DNA from: Leptospira bouyouniensis | GTDB taxonomy: Bacteria > Spirochaetota > Leptospiria > Leptospirales > Leptospiraceae | DNA length: 64,000 nucleotides | Direction of reading: 5' to 3' | Assembly: GCF_004769525.1 (NCBI RefSeq) | Contig: NZ_RQFT01000012.1 | Location: 274,501-338,500 of the forward strand | Shown here: positions 8,402-17,759 of the stretch, piece after piece | Numbering within the stretch: the stretch's first letter is position 1 | Layout of the letters: every line of letters starts with the position of its first letter | Translations under genes and position numbers: made by a program | Notes under the pieces: generated by a model | What the model was told of the DNA's origin: nothing | Seen by the model: only the letters and a program-made list of their open reading frames with translations | Databases searched by the model: none

Positions 8402-9643
8402 GTGAAAGCAGCCGCCCGAATTGCAATATTTTATCTGTTTTTCGGGTATCTGTGGATTTACTTTTCTGATTATGCGATTTCATTATTTTCTTTATCACCA
8501 GAAGATACGAGAGAATTACAAAGTTTTAAAGGTTGGGGATTTGTCACTGTTTCCGCTTTTAGTATTTATCTTCTCCTTGAAAGAGAGTTAAAATACCAAA
8601 AAAAAGTTTTATCTGAAAAATTTGAATCGGATCAATTATTCCAAGTGATCCTAGAACGGATTGAAGATGCTGTGATTGTCTTCAATTTAGATACTTGGAA
8701 GATTGATTTTTTAAGTGAGCAAGTATGTCGATTATTTGAGATCAAAACCAAAGACATAATGGCAAATCCACAATTGCTTATTGATCGAGTGTTTGAAGGT
8801 GACCGGCAGAGGATGTCCAATATTTGGATCAACAGATTAAGGGAAAATCATACAGGATTACTTTATCGAATTCAGATGTTAGATGGGAAATTGAAATGGG
8901 CATTGGAACATCGTTTATTTATTCCCTCTAAAAATGGAAGTCCAAACAAAGCTGTTGCTGTAATTTCTGATATGACGAGTTATATGGAAAATCAGACAAA
9001 ACTGGAGCAGTCGTTAAGAGAAAATGAAACTTTGTTAACTGAAGTTCACCATCGTGTAAAAAATAACTTAGCAGTGATCATTTCTTTTTTGCAATTACAA
9101 GTATATTCATCTCCACAAGAAACTGCAGATATTTTGGAACAAAGTATCGTAAGAATCAAAGCAATAGCACTTGTTCACGAGAAATTATATAGTGGAAAAA
9201 ATTTATCTGGATTAAGTTCGGTTGATTATATCACTAGTTTAGTTGAAAATATCAAACTCATGTATATGAGGTCTGATATTTTAATCGAATTGGATATTCA
9301 AAAGATGGAATTTAACATCATTGATGCGATCCCAATGGGGCTTATGATAACGGAGATGTTAACTAACAGTTTTCGGCATGCCTTCAAAATTCCTAAGCCA
9401 GAAGCACAAATAAAGATTGAGTTTATTGTAAAAGAAATAGGTCAATTTGAATTAAAATATAGAGATAATGGAATTGGTTTTCCTCTTGGATTTGATCATC
9501 GAAAGGCAGAAACAATTGGATTGTCCGTGATTTTTTCATTGAGTAGCCAGCTAAATGGCCAAGAGATTGAATGTTCATCTAGTCCCAATCAGGGTGTTTT
9601 TTATCATTTTTCATTTTCACCCAAAAAAACAAATTCAAAATAA
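8402..9643 (+). CDS. Membrane sensor histidine kinase, PAS plus HisKA_2 type
   Basis: Two-component sensor of the HisKA_2/HWE class, 413 residues, starting at GTG three bases after the dehydrogenase stop codon (AGGAG lies about 12 bases upstream). Seen: two N-terminal membrane segments (about 7-30 and 45-60), a PAS domain (about 75-195), then LLTEVHHRVKNNLAVI, in which His217 is the expected phosphoacceptor, and a HATPase domain with the N-box MLTNSFRHAF and DNGIGFP. No response regulator is next to it. Its position inside a fatty-acid gene cluster suggests co-expression, but the signal and partner cannot be inferred. Confidence 0.88.
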   Translation: MKAAARIAIFYLFFGYLWIYFSDYAISLFSLSPEDTRELQSFKGWGFVTVSAFSIYLLLERELKYQKKVLSEKFESDQLFQVILERIEDAVIVFNLDTWKIDFLSEQVCRLFEIKTKDIMANPQLLIDRVFEGDRQRMSNIWINRLRENHTGLLYRIQMLDGKLKWALEHRLFIPSKNGSPNKAVAVISDMTSYMENQTKLEQSLRENETLLTEVHHRVKNNLAVIISFLQLQVYSSPQETADILEQSIVRIKAIALVHEKLYSGKNLSGLSSVDYITSLVENIKLMYMRSDILIELDIQKMEFNIIDAIPMGLMITEMLTNSFRHAFKIPKPEAQIKIEFIVKEIGQFELKYRDNGIGFPLGFDHRKAETIGLSVIFSLSSQLNGQEIECSSSPNQGVFYHFSFSPKKTNSK

Positions 9644-9664
9644 TTAGAATCGAAAAAGGTTTGT

Positions 9665-10087
9665 ATGTATAATAAAGGTAAAAGTTTTTCTGAAATCCAA
9701 ATAGGAGAAAAAGCTTCTTTTACAAAAACAATTTCCGAAACAGATGTTTATCTTTTTGCAGGAATCAGTGGAGATTTTAATCCGTTACATGTAGATGAAG
9801 AATATGCAAAAACCACCAACTTTGGAACAAGGATTGCCCACGGTGGACTTGCGGCTTCATTGCTTGCTCCTGTACTCGGAATGAAATTACCTGGACTCGG
9901 AACCGTTGCATTAGAAACCACTACGAAGTTTCGTAAACCGGTTTATTTCGGAGATACAATCACGTGTTTGGTGGAAGTAGTTGAAAAAGTAGAACGAATC
10001 AAAGCGATCAAAATGAAAATTGTTTGGTCAAATCAGAAAGGGGAAGTCGTGAGTAAAGGTGAGACTTTGGTCATTCCTCCCGGTTGA
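9665..10087 (+). CDS. MaoC-family (R)-specific enoyl-CoA hydratase-like protein
   Basis: A 140-residue hot-dog-fold protein of the single-domain MaoC/PhaJ type, which hydrates trans-2-enoyl-CoA to (R)-3-hydroxyacyl-CoA. The hydratase-2 motif is present: AGISGDFNPLHVDEEYA, with the catalytic Asp and His, followed by GTRIAHGGL. Length matches the family. AAAGG lies about six bases before the ATG. It closes the plus-strand fatty-acid cluster (synthetase, dehydrogenase, kinase, hydratase), which supports an acyl-CoA substrate, although the exact chain length is unknown. Its 3' end overlaps the convergent DUF1292-like gene by 17 bases. Confidence 0.87.
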   Translation: MYNKGKSFSEIQIGEKASFTKTISETDVYLFAGISGDFNPLHVDEEYAKTTNFGTRIAHGGLAASLLAPVLGMKLPGLGTVALETTTKFRKPVYFGDTITCLVEVVEKVERIKAIKMKIVWSNQKGEVVSKGETLVIPPG

Positions 10088-10436
10088 GGAATTGGCCAAC
10101 AAGTCCAATTTCATCTTCAACAAATTCACGGATTTCTTCCAATTCGTCTTCATCTAAAATTTCTTCTAATATCTCCTCTCCTGATTCATCTTGACCAATG
10201 CGCATAACGATGTATCCTGGAACCTCAGAGTCGGGATCATCCATTTCCACATTCACGAATTGGTATTCTTGTTCAGTATTTGGTAAGAATACCAAATAGT
10301 CATTTCCCATTTGTGAAAATGAGTAGAAAACTTCCCATTGGTAGCTGTTTCCTTTTTCATCCACTAAATCGATTTCTTCAGTAGATCGATTGGGTAAAAA
10401 ATCATCTGCTTGGAATCCGAGATCTTTGATATCCAT
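10071..10436 (-). CDS. Acidic DUF1292-like protein
   Basis: Small acidic protein, 121 residues, of unknown function. It resembles the DUF1292 family: a central beta-rich block (EIDLVDEKGNSYQWEVFYSF ... DYLVFLP) and an acidic C-terminal helix (DEDELEEIREFVED). The start ATG shares one base with the stop codon of the HNH gene upstream (TAATG), so translation is coupled. The 3' end overlaps the convergent MaoC gene by 17 bases. No catalytic residues are evident. Confidence 0.7.
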   Translation of the reverse strand: MDIKDLGFQADDFLPNRSTEEIDLVDEKGNSYQWEVFYSFSQMGNDYLVFLPNTEQEYQFVNVEMDDPDSEVPGYIVMRIGQDESGEEILEEILDEDELEEIREFVEDEIGLVGQFLNREE

Positions 10437-10729
10437 TAGCTAAAAAATTCCTTCTCAAAAGGTAGACTGTGTTTCTTTTTAAAATTACATTCTTTACAAG
10501 CTGGTACTAAGTTCGCTTTGACAGATTTTCCACCTCGTATAATAGGAATTAAGTGGTCCATTGTTAATTCTTCCACTTTGAATTTTTGCCCACAATAATG
10601 GCAAATTCCAGAAGCTCGTTTATTTTTCCACCAAGCAGTATTTTTAAGGTCCTTTGCTTTTTTTCGTTCCCGGCGTAATTCTTCATCGGTGACATCTGAA
10701 AAAAATGGCTCGAGAGGTGGTTCGGTCAT
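10436..10729 (-). CDS. HNH endonuclease domain protein
   Basis: A 97-residue protein with a complete HNH (McrA-like) fold: zinc-binding pairs C43-x2-C46 and C78-x2-C81, and the catalytic DHLIPIIRGG with His59, followed by the Asn-containing N-L-V-P-A-C block. HNH domains cut or nick DNA. With only this domain plus a basic N-terminal helix it resembles the small stand-alone HNH proteins found in many genomes, whose role is mostly unknown. No restriction, phage or intron features surround it; it is paired with the acidic DUF1292-like gene, to which it is translationally coupled. Confidence 0.8.
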   Translation of the reverse strand: MTEPPLEPFFSDVTDEELRRERKKAKDLKNTAWWKNKRASGICHYCGQKFKVEELTMDHLIPIIRGGKSVKANLVPACKECNFKKKHSLPFEKEFFS

Positions 10730-10778
10730 AATTTAAAAAAATCTGTTTTTTTCTCTTCGTCAAGAAAAAGATGGATGA

Positions 10779-11891
10779 ATGGGACGACTCATTTACCTGG
10801 ATAATTTACGATCTTTTGCATTATTGCTTGGGATCGTTTTTCATTCCGCCATTGTGTATGCTGCCGATATCAAGTATGCCATCCAAACGGAAGATAGAAG
10901 TCAGATTTTATCTTATTTTTGTTATTGGATCCATAGTTTTCGGATGCCCATGTTTTATATGATATCCGGATTTTTTTCTGCCATGGTGATTGAGAAAAAA
11001 GGGATCAATTTTTATTGCGAAGGAAGATTCAAAAGAGTTCTAATTCCAACAATTTTTGGTCTTCTTTTTCTCGCACCAATCCAATACTTTTTAATGAATA
11101 AATTAAATTCACCGAACATTGGTTTAATAGAATTTTTGAGTTCATTTTTTACAAAAGAAAATTTTCAACATTCGCATATTTGGTTTTTGGTAGATCTATT
11201 TTGTTTTAGTATGATTTATGTTTTGTTACACAAATGGATTCATAAGTTATCTCATTGGAAACAATGGTTGGATTTGAGAGCTAGGTTTTTATTTTTATTT
11301 GGTCTTTGTTTCCTTTTTGTACTACTGACGCATACACAGATTGGGAAAGGGGAGTCTTATTATGGGATTTTTAAACTTACGTTTATGTATCAGTTTGTTT
11401 TTTTTCTCTCAGGAGTATTTTGTTATCATTGGAAAGATCTATTGATCTTACATCCTTCATCAAAATTCAAACCTATTGCCATTTTGATTTGGTCAATTAT
11501 AGTGAGTATTGTCTTCATGGATTTTGAAATTACAGACCCACTATGGATCTACTTTTCCTATGTAAATCCTTGGTTTAGGTCAATCCATGTTTTTTTATGG
11601 GTTCTTTCCCCATTTTTATGGACAATGTTTTTTGTTTCATTTTTTGTGAAATGGGGGAATCAGGAAGGAAAAATTGGAGCTTATATCATTGAATCAAGTT
11701 TACCAATTTATTTATTGCACCATCCAATTTCATTAATTTATGCATACATTGTGAAAGACCTGCCATATCCATTGTGGTGCAAGTTTATCTTTCACAATTT
11801 GGTCGTGTTATGGTTCAGTTTTTTACTTTATGAATTTTTAATCCAAAGGTCAAAACCTTTGCGATTTTTGTTTGGTTTAAAAATTCGTTAA
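10779..11891 (+). CDS. Membrane acyltransferase, acyltransferase-3/OpgC type
   Basis: Integral membrane O-acyltransferase of 370 residues with about ten transmembrane segments. The N-terminal motif YLDNLRSFALLLGIVFHS, with the conserved Arg and His, and FRMPMFYMISGFF are hallmarks of the acyltransferase-3 family, which transfers acyl groups from the cytoplasm to sugars, glucans or lipids at the cell surface. The late SLPIYLLHHP motif agrees with the OpgC (glucan succinyltransferase) branch. Divergent from the HNH gene across 49 AT-rich bases; convergent with the amine oxidase, overlapping by 4 bases. The acceptor is unknown. Confidence 0.83.
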   Translation: MGRLIYLDNLRSFALLLGIVFHSAIVYAADIKYAIQTEDRSQILSYFCYWIHSFRMPMFYMISGFFSAMVIEKKGINFYCEGRFKRVLIPTIFGLLFLAPIQYFLMNKLNSPNIGLIEFLSSFFTKENFQHSHIWFLVDLFCFSMIYVLLHKWIHKLSHWKQWLDLRARFLFLFGLCFLFVLLTHTQIGKGESYYGIFKLTFMYQFVFFLSGVFCYHWKDLLILHPSSKFKPIAILIWSIIVSIVFMDFEITDPLWIYFSYVNPWFRSIHVFLWVLSPFLWTMFFVSFFVKWGNQEGKIGAYIIESSLPIYLLHHPISLIYAYIVKDLPYPLWCKFIFHNLVVLWFSFLLYEFLIQRSKPLRFLFGLKIR

Positions 11892-13264
11892 GTCTTACTA
11901 ATTGCTTGGATGGATGAGGCAACAGCCGAATCCATACTCCCTGTATGTAACGCCAAGTGTTCACCTGCAAAAAACACACGTTCGAATGGTTCATTCCATA
12001 CATCTTTGATTCCAAAACTTCCAGGTGGAAAGAGAGAAACAAAACCTGACCGACCTGTTGATTTTTGAAAACTATGAAAGTAAAATGGTTTTTCAAGAAC
12101 AAGTTCAAAATTACCTAACTCCTCTAGAGCAGAGACCATTAGATTTTTTTTCTGACGTTCACTTCCTTTATCAAACAGGGAAGCTTTGTCTCCTGTTGTG
12201 ATGGATGTGACAGCGGTTACATTTTGTCCAATGGCAAGGTCGGATACGTAAAAAGTTTCCGCGGCAGTAGTTGTGTGTTGGAAAAAATTTGTTAGACTTG
12301 CGTTTGATTTTACAAAACAAATGTTTTTTGAAATTTTACCTGTCTGCATTCTAAGTGCAGAATAAATCAAATCTTTTGGTAGTGTTGGAGTCCATTTGAT
12401 TTCGAGCACTGCAGCCGAAGGAAGGGTGCAAACTACCAAATTTCCTTTGATGGTTCTTCCAGATGAAAGTTCTACATTCACTTGGTTTTTTTGTTGGGAT
12501 ACTTTGATTGCCGTTTCGCCTAATAGTAATTCTTGTCCTTTTAATTGTACCAAAAGGGATTGGATGATTTGTTCTGCTCCACCTTTTACTTGGTATTTTG
12601 GTTTGAGAGCGGATTGAAGTGCTGATAAGTCATCAAGTACAGATTCACTTGAGATTTGGTTCAAATCTGCTCCTAAAATGATCCGGTAGAGTTCGTTCAT
12701 AGAACGAATTTCTTCTTCTGATAAACCTTGGTATCTTGCATAAGAAGAAAAATTGATTTTATCAAGCCCTTGTTTTTGGGAAGTTCCAAGTGATTTATGT
12801 AAGTCAATGACTTTATCCAAAGTATCAATCGAAGGGCCGGATATCTTATGAAGGTCGGTATTGTTTTTGGAGAGTGAGAATCTTTCAGATACATTAGCAT
12901 TTGCAAGTTCTAACCCAAGTTGTTTGACTAAACTTTTTATGTCAGTTTGGTTTTCTCCTATCCATTCACCACCTAAGTCTTGTACAATTCCCAATTCTGA
13001 GTTTGTATAAGTAGATATCCTCCCGCCAAAATTTTCCCCTCGTTCAATGACTGTTACATCATATCCTGTTTGTTTGAGTAAATATGCAGAATAAAGACCA
13101 GACAATCCACCACCAAGGACGATTGCTTTTTTGGACCCAGATGTGCGAACTTTTGATTCTGATGTGACCACACCTGTGGATTGTCCGTAGAATTTTTTAG
13201 GGGAGAGGAGGGTTACTCCAGCGGCAGTAGCAGTCAAATTTTTTAGGAATGTTTTTCGATTCAT
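11888..13264 (-). CDS. Exported FAD-dependent amine oxidase family protein
   Basis: A 458-residue flavoprotein of the monoamine oxidase family. Seen: an N-terminal signal-like segment (MNRKTFLKNLTATAAGVTLLS, hydrophobic core after a basic start, ending near residue 30), then the dinucleotide-binding LGGGLSGLYSAYLL, ERGENFGGR, and the C-terminal FAD block VFFAGEHLALHTGSMDSAVASS. The leader has Arg-Lys rather than twin Arg, so Tat export of the folded flavoprotein is possible but not certain. Substrate is unknown. It ends with a 4-base overlap on the convergent acyltransferase and is divergent from the DISM sensor gene. Confidence 0.83.
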   Translation of the reverse strand: MNRKTFLKNLTATAAGVTLLSPKKFYGQSTGVVTSESKVRTSGSKKAIVLGGGLSGLYSAYLLKQTGYDVTVIERGENFGGRISTYTNSELGIVQDLGGEWIGENQTDIKSLVKQLGLELANANVSERFSLSKNNTDLHKISGPSIDTLDKVIDLHKSLGTSQKQGLDKINFSSYARYQGLSEEEIRSMNELYRIILGADLNQISSESVLDDLSALQSALKPKYQVKGGAEQIIQSLLVQLKGQELLLGETAIKVSQQKNQVNVELSSGRTIKGNLVVCTLPSAAVLEIKWTPTLPKDLIYSALRMQTGKISKNICFVKSNASLTNFFQHTTTAAETFYVSDLAIGQNVTAVTSITTGDKASLFDKGSERQKKNLMVSALEELGNFELVLEKPFYFHSFQKSTGRSGFVSLFPPGSFGIKDVWNEPFERVFFAGEHLALHTGSMDSAVASSIQAISKT

Positions 13265-13345
13265 AGAACTTTCCCTATTTTAACACCCAAAACAAAAAAG
13301 GCTAGAAAAATTACAAAAATAGAATCTATTGACTTTGGCTTTTTT

Positions 13346-15484
13346 ATGCGAAATAGAAGATTTAAGTTTTCCTTCCCAACTTTTTCGTACATTTGTACAT
13401 TCATTTTCTTTTTGTTTGTGCCAGGAATATTAGGTGCAGCTCCAAAAATCAATTTGGCAACTGAAATGTCTGGGATTTCTGTTTGGAACCAAGTGTTAGT
13501 TTTGGAAGACCAAACACAGTCGATACCCAACTCAACGATCGTCTCTGGTGAAAAGGATCATGAGTTCAAACCGCTCGTTTCCCCTAATCTGGGTTTTTCG
13601 CAATCCGTGTTTTGGGTAAGGATAGAAATTACAAATCCAACATCCGCTTTGATTCGATGGAATTTATTGTATGATTTCCCTCTGATTGATGAAATTCAGA
13701 TTTTTGGCGAACCCATGCTAAAGGATGCCAAACGGGCGCTTGGTGATACTTTCATATTTTCAGAACGTAATGTAGATTATCGTAATCCAGTTTACCAATT
13801 GGAAACACAGGCAAATTCATCTTCTGTCTACTATCTAAAGATAAAATCAGAATCTACAATTCCTTTACTGTTAGAGTTTTGGACTGAAAAAGAATTTTAT
13901 GAAAAATTGAATAAAGAACAAATGATATTCGGTCTATTTTACGGGATTTTGTTTGTGATGATTGCGTATAATTTTTTCATTTATATTTTTACTTATGAAA
14001 AAAGTTATTTGCTGTATTTATTTTTTATTAGTTCCATTTTTTTCTTTCATTTAGTTAACAATGGATTTGCGTTTCAATACATTTGGCCGAATTGGGTTTT
14101 TTGGGCAAATTATTCCTTACCGTTTTTTATTTGTTTGTCCTGCATCACAGGAATTATTTTCACCAATAATTACCTAAGTTTAAAAAAACACCTACCAAAA
14201 GTTTCCAAATTGATGTGGGTTTGGGTTGGGATTTTAGTTTTATTTTCCGGTGTTACTTTTTTCTTAAGTTACCGTATTGCGATGGTGACATCCATCTTGT
14301 TAACAGTTCCTACTGCTCTTCTGCTCGTTTATAGTGGTACATATACCTATTTAGCAAATGTGCGAACAGCAAGATATTATCTGATCTCATGGTTATTTTT
14401 TCTTTTAGGTGTTTTATTATATTCATTAAAAAGTTTAGGGTTTTTGTCGGACAACAACATCACTAGGTGGACTATCCAAATTGGGACTGCCTTACAAACC
14501 ATTTTGTTATCACTTGGTCTTGCTGATAGAATCAATTTTTTAACTCGAAGCCTGAGGGAAAATTTACGAGATTTATCGCATGCCAAAATCAAAATTGAAG
14601 AATCAGAAAAACGATTTCGAGAAATTTTCCAAGGATCAGATGAAGTGATTCTCATGATGAACGAGGAATTCCAAATCATCAATGCTAACAGATCATTGTC
14701 CAAACATCTCGGATACCGCCTAGATGATTTAAAAAACAAAAAAATCACAGAGATTCTTTATACGGGTCGTGATCAAAAATCAGATTATAATGTGATGTTT
14801 GTGAATGACAAACTCACTGACCTAAAAATGACAGGATCGGCGATCAATTTTAAAACCGAACTCTCGCAAAAGTATGTGAAAGAACCAAAGGAGATGGTTT
14901 GTCGTATCCAATACATAGATTTTGATGAAACAAGGGAAGTGCTGATGACATTATCCCCTGAGTATGAAGATACCATCATCCAATTGATCGATTCTGAAAA
15001 AATTGAATTATCGATGAATAATTATTTACGTAATGCCGAACTTGTTTCACAAAAAATCACAGCGCAATTGGCAAAATATCTTTCAACAATTGAACAAACT
15101 GAAGTTAGATCCTCAGTTCGTGAAATTATCATCAATGCAGTCGAACATGGAAATTTGAATATTAGTTTTGAAGAAAAATCAAAAGCACTAACGGAGGGGA
15201 ATTATTTAGAGTTTTTACAAAAGAGACAGGAAGACCCAAGGTATCGTCATAAAAAAGTGAAAATCGAATATTCGTTTAGCAGTGAATTTGTTGCCTTTCG
15301 GATAACTGATGAAGGGAGAGGGTTTGATCATAAAAAACACATGGAAAAATCTATTGATGATATGAATGAAGCACACGTGCAACATGGTCGCGGAATTTTA
15401 ATGACCAAATCGGTATTCGATCGAATCGAATACAACGATAAGGGAAATCAAGTAAGTTTGATTAAGTTTTTAAATCGGAGTTAA
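13346..15484 (+). CDS. 7TM-DISM sensor with PAS and RsbW-like ATPase domain
   Basis: A 712-residue membrane sensor. Domains in order: signal peptide (1-31), an extracytoplasmic DISMED2-type beta domain (about 40-180) with GFSQSVFWVRIEI, seven transmembrane segments (about 190-400), a short coiled coil with a PAS-like domain (about 425-545), and an HATPase_c_2 domain (about 570-712) with N-box EIIINAVEHGN, DEGRGFD and HGRGI. There is no dimerisation domain with a phosphoacceptor His, so this is unlikely to be a classical histidine kinase; it may act as a Ser kinase or anti-sigma factor like RsbW/SpoIIAB. No anti-anti-sigma gene is adjacent. The 3' end overlaps prmA by 4 bases, convergently. 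Confidence 0.82.
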   Translation: MRNRRFKFSFPTFSYICTFIFFLFVPGILGAAPKINLATEMSGISVWNQVLVLEDQTQSIPNSTIVSGEKDHEFKPLVSPNLGFSQSVFWVRIEITNPTSALIRWNLLYDFPLIDEIQIFGEPMLKDAKRALGDTFIFSERNVDYRNPVYQLETQANSSSVYYLKIKSESTIPLLLEFWTEKEFYEKLNKEQMIFGLFYGILFVMIAYNFFIYIFTYEKSYLLYLFFISSIFFFHLVNNGFAFQYIWPNWVFWANYSLPFFICLSCITGIIFTNNYLSLKKHLPKVSKLMWVWVGILVLFSGVTFFLSYRIAMVTSILLTVPTALLLVYSGTYTYLANVRTARYYLISWLFFLLGVLLYSLKSLGFLSDNNITRWTIQIGTALQTILLSLGLADRINFLTRSLRENLRDLSHAKIKIEESEKRFREIFQGSDEVILMMNEEFQIINANRSLSKHLGYRLDDLKNKKITEILYTGRDQKSDYNVMFVNDKLTDLKMTGSAINFKTELSQKYVKEPKEMVCRIQYIDFDETREVLMTLSPEYEDTIIQLIDSEKIELSMNNYLRNAELVSQKITAQLAKYLSTIEQTEVRSSVREIIINAVEHGNLNISFEEKSKALTEGNYLEFLQKRQEDPRYRHKKVKIEYSFSSEFVAFRITDEGRGFDHKKHMEKSIDDMNEAHVQHGRGILMTKSVFDRIEYNDKGNQVSLIKFLNRS

Positions 15485-16407
15485 TTCCTTTGCCAGTCAA
15501 GAACCCACCACTCGTTCCATTCCTTAGAGTATAGAAGTTTTCCTGGTAAATGGCTTTGTAATAAACTTAAAAAATCGTCTTTTTTTTCAGTGATGATCCC
15601 TGAAAAAATAATCCTAGGTGCATTGATTTTTGCCAAGTGGCGGATGTTCTGCGATAATACGGCAAACGTGATATTAGCAATTGCTAAATCATAGTGTTCG
15701 TTTGATAATTTAGGATTGTCGATCCCTGATTCTTCTACAGTAAATTGAAAACCTATTGGGTATTCGTTTTCTGTCCAGTTTGACCAAGCAGCTTTTACAG
15801 CATTTGGGTCTATGTCCAAAGCAAAAATTTTGGAGACACCAAACTTTGCAAGACCGATAGATAAAATTCCTGACCCAGTTCCCACATCACAGGCGGATTG
15901 AAACGAAAACTTACCTTCAGAATATAAAGTATCCAAATGTTCTAAGATGAGTTTGGTGGTTTCGTGGTGTCCTGTTCCGAAGGCAACACCAGGATTGATA
16001 AAAAGTGGAATCCCTCCAGTGGGTTCCCATAAAGCGATGGTATTAGGCTCTTTTTTTTCCCAAGTAGGGATCACCCAAAGTTTGTTTCCAATTGGGAAAG
16101 GTTTGTAGTATTCTTTATATGCTTCTTCGTAATCTCTTGTCTCAATGATTCTAGATTCCGAATTAGAATTGTTAGGTGCATTTAATTTTAAAAATATTAA
16201 AATTTTTAATTCTTTTTCTACTTCATCCGTTTGTAAATAAATCCGTATATTTGTATTGTCACGGATTAGACCTTGGTCTTTTTCTTTGGGAGCTTCCCCA
16301 TCAAAAAGGATTTCATAATACCCCGCACATTGTAAAGAATCTAGGAGTTCGTAAATTGGATCTGATAATTCTTTTGGTAAATTGACTTTTAGTTCTCTAT
16401 ATTCCAA
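15481..16407 (-). CDS. prmA: Ribosomal protein L11 methyltransferase
   Basis: SAM-dependent methyltransferase that modifies lysines and the N-terminus of ribosomal protein L11. The 308-residue length is typical. Seen: an N-terminal substrate-recognition domain (1-120), a linker with INPGVAFGTGHHETT, SAM motif I DVGTGSGILSIGLAKFG and the acidic motif II LDIDPNAV, then the ANITFAVL motif corresponding to the family's NxxA/L catalytic region. It lies 2 bases after the XRE-cupin gene and is the last gene of a minus-strand run. Confidence 0.92.
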   Translation of the reverse strand: MEYRELKVNLPKELSDPIYELLDSLQCAGYYEILFDGEAPKEKDQGLIRDNTNIRIYLQTDEVEKELKILIFLKLNAPNNSNSESRIIETRDYEEAYKEYYKPFPIGNKLWVIPTWEKKEPNTIALWEPTGGIPLFINPGVAFGTGHHETTKLILEHLDTLYSEGKFSFQSACDVGTGSGILSIGLAKFGVSKIFALDIDPNAVKAAWSNWTENEYPIGFQFTVEESGIDNPKLSNEHYDLAIANITFAVLSQNIRHLAKINAPRIIFSGIITEKKDDFLSLLQSHLPGKLLYSKEWNEWWVLDWQRN

Positions 16408-16409
16408 AC

Positions 16410-17033
16410 TTAACCTATTTCATCCGTATAATCCATGACTAGATACATGAGTGTTTCTTGGTCAGTTGGGTTGGAATATTCATGGGATACATCGGCCTTA
16501 AAGAATACTGAATCTTTGGGTTCGAGTTCGACTACCTTTTCGCCCACACGCAAACGAAGTTTTCCAGAAACCACAACTAGGTTTTCTGTTGTCCCTGTTT
16601 TATGTGGTTCTGCCACTTCATGACCGCCAGGTTTCAAAATGAGTTCGTAGAATTCTGTTTTGCGGTTACCGAGGAAAGGGAATAGGGCCCGACTCGCAAA
16701 AACCTTCGAGTTGGAATACAATACCTTTGAGTTTTCCGCTTTGAGGATATGGATACCGTCTTGGTTTTTTTCTTTGAGCAGTTCCGAAAAAGGAACGTTG
16801 AGTCCGTTTGCGATTTTCCATAAAACTGAAATGGTCGGTACTGATTTCCCTTGTTCAATTTGGGACAACATCGCGCGGCTGACACCACATCGATTTGCGA
16901 GTTTGTCCAAAGAAAATCCTTTGGTATGACGAATGAGTTTCAGGTTTTCTTTGACAACATCTGTTATATAGTCGCCTGATTCTGAAATGAGTTGATCTAA
17001 TCCGTCACTTGTTTGTTCTACTTTACTGACCAT
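16410..17033 (-). CDS. XRE-family regulator with C-terminal cupin domain
   Basis: A 207-residue DNA-binding regulator: a helix-turn-helix (about 27-86: [21 protein letters not shown], the classical XRE recognition pattern) followed by a cupin_2 barrel (about 120-200: [10 protein letters not shown] ... [12 protein letters not shown] ... [13 protein letters not shown]). This architecture (PuuR/SutR-like) usually senses a small metabolite in the cupin. The frame is open to a TTG at 17048; the ATG at 17033 is chosen because TTATAT just upstream could be the -10 box, placing the TTG at or before the transcription start. No strong ribosome site supports either. Its targets are not evident. Confidence 0.85.
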   Translation of the reverse strand: MVSKVEQTSDGLDQLISESGDYITDVVKENLKLIRHTKGFSLDKLANRCGVSRAMLSQIEQGKSVPTISVLWKIANGLNVPFSELLKEKNQDGIHILKAENSKVLYSNSKVFASRALFPFLGNRKTEFYELILKPGGHEVAEPHKTGTTENLVVVSGKLRLRVGEKVVELEPKDSVFFKADVSHEYSNPTDQETLMYLVMDYTDEIG

Positions 17034-17072
17034 TGACCAAGCGTCCAATATAACAGAGGTATTGTCAAGAAA

Positions 17073-17759
17073 CTATCGATTTGGTCTTTCTTTTTTCTCT
17101 TCGATCACAAAGACGGGGGGTAGTTTCATCCCTTGTGGGAATTTTTTTTGGACTTCCTTTGCCGGTCCCCGGAAAGAAGTTTCATGGGCAAATGAGATCC
17201 CAAGCGAGAGGAAAATCCGGCGGTCATGAGGAAGGATTTTGGCCAATGTTTCCAAACAATGTTTGGCCCGGTATGGAGTTTCATAAAATGCCAAAGTGAT
17301 CCCAAGGCCTAAGTATTGTTTGAGAGTGCGTTCTCTTTCTTTTTCCTCTCTTGGTAAAAATCCGAGGAATAAAAATGGAGAAGTAGCAAAACCAGAACTT
17401 GTGAGTGCCGAGACAAGAGCTGTCGGTCCCGGAGCGGAACGAACTTCTACGCCCATCTCCCAGGCCAAGGGGACAAGCCACTTCCCAGGGTCTTCTAGGC
17501 CCGGGCTACCAGAATCGGAGATGAGGCATGTTTTTTTGGTCATGGCTAACTTCATTCCAATTTCATCCATTTCTGCTCTCGATGTATGTTCGTTTAAGAG
17601 ATCGAACGGTTTTGAGATTCCTAGTTTTTTTAAAAGAGTGGAGGTTGTCCTTTGTTCTTCTCCTAAAATCCAGTCTGCTTCTTCTAGCAACTGTTTGGTA
17701 CGTGGGGGAAGGTCTAAATCATTTCCAATGGAATTGGATACTAAATACAATCGATTCAT
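17073..17759 (-). CDS. RsmI-like tetrapyrrole-methylase-fold methyltransferase
   Basis: A 228-residue SAM-dependent methyltransferase related to RsmI, which 2'-O-methylates C1402 of 16S rRNA. Seen: LVSNSIGNDLDLP in place of the usual VATPIGNLxD start, EEQRTTSTLLK, the SDSGSPGLEDPG loop (RsmI: SDAGTPGISDPG), PGPTALVSALTSSG and FLFLGFLPR. It is 40-60 residues shorter than typical RsmI and lacks the C-terminal domain. It may be a divergent paralogue, and the RNA target is not certain. Its ATG overlaps the stop of the HAD gene by 4 bases. Confidence 0.78.
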   Translation of the reverse strand: MNRLYLVSNSIGNDLDLPPRTKQLLEEADWILGEEQRTTSTLLKKLGISKPFDLLNEHTSRAEMDEIGMKLAMTKKTCLISDSGSPGLEDPGKWLVPLAWEMGVEVRSAPGPTALVSALTSSGFATSPFLFLGFLPREEKERERTLKQYLGLGITLAFYETPYRAKHCLETLAKILPHDRRIFLSLGISFAHETSFRGPAKEVQKKFPQGMKLPPVFVIEEKKERPNR

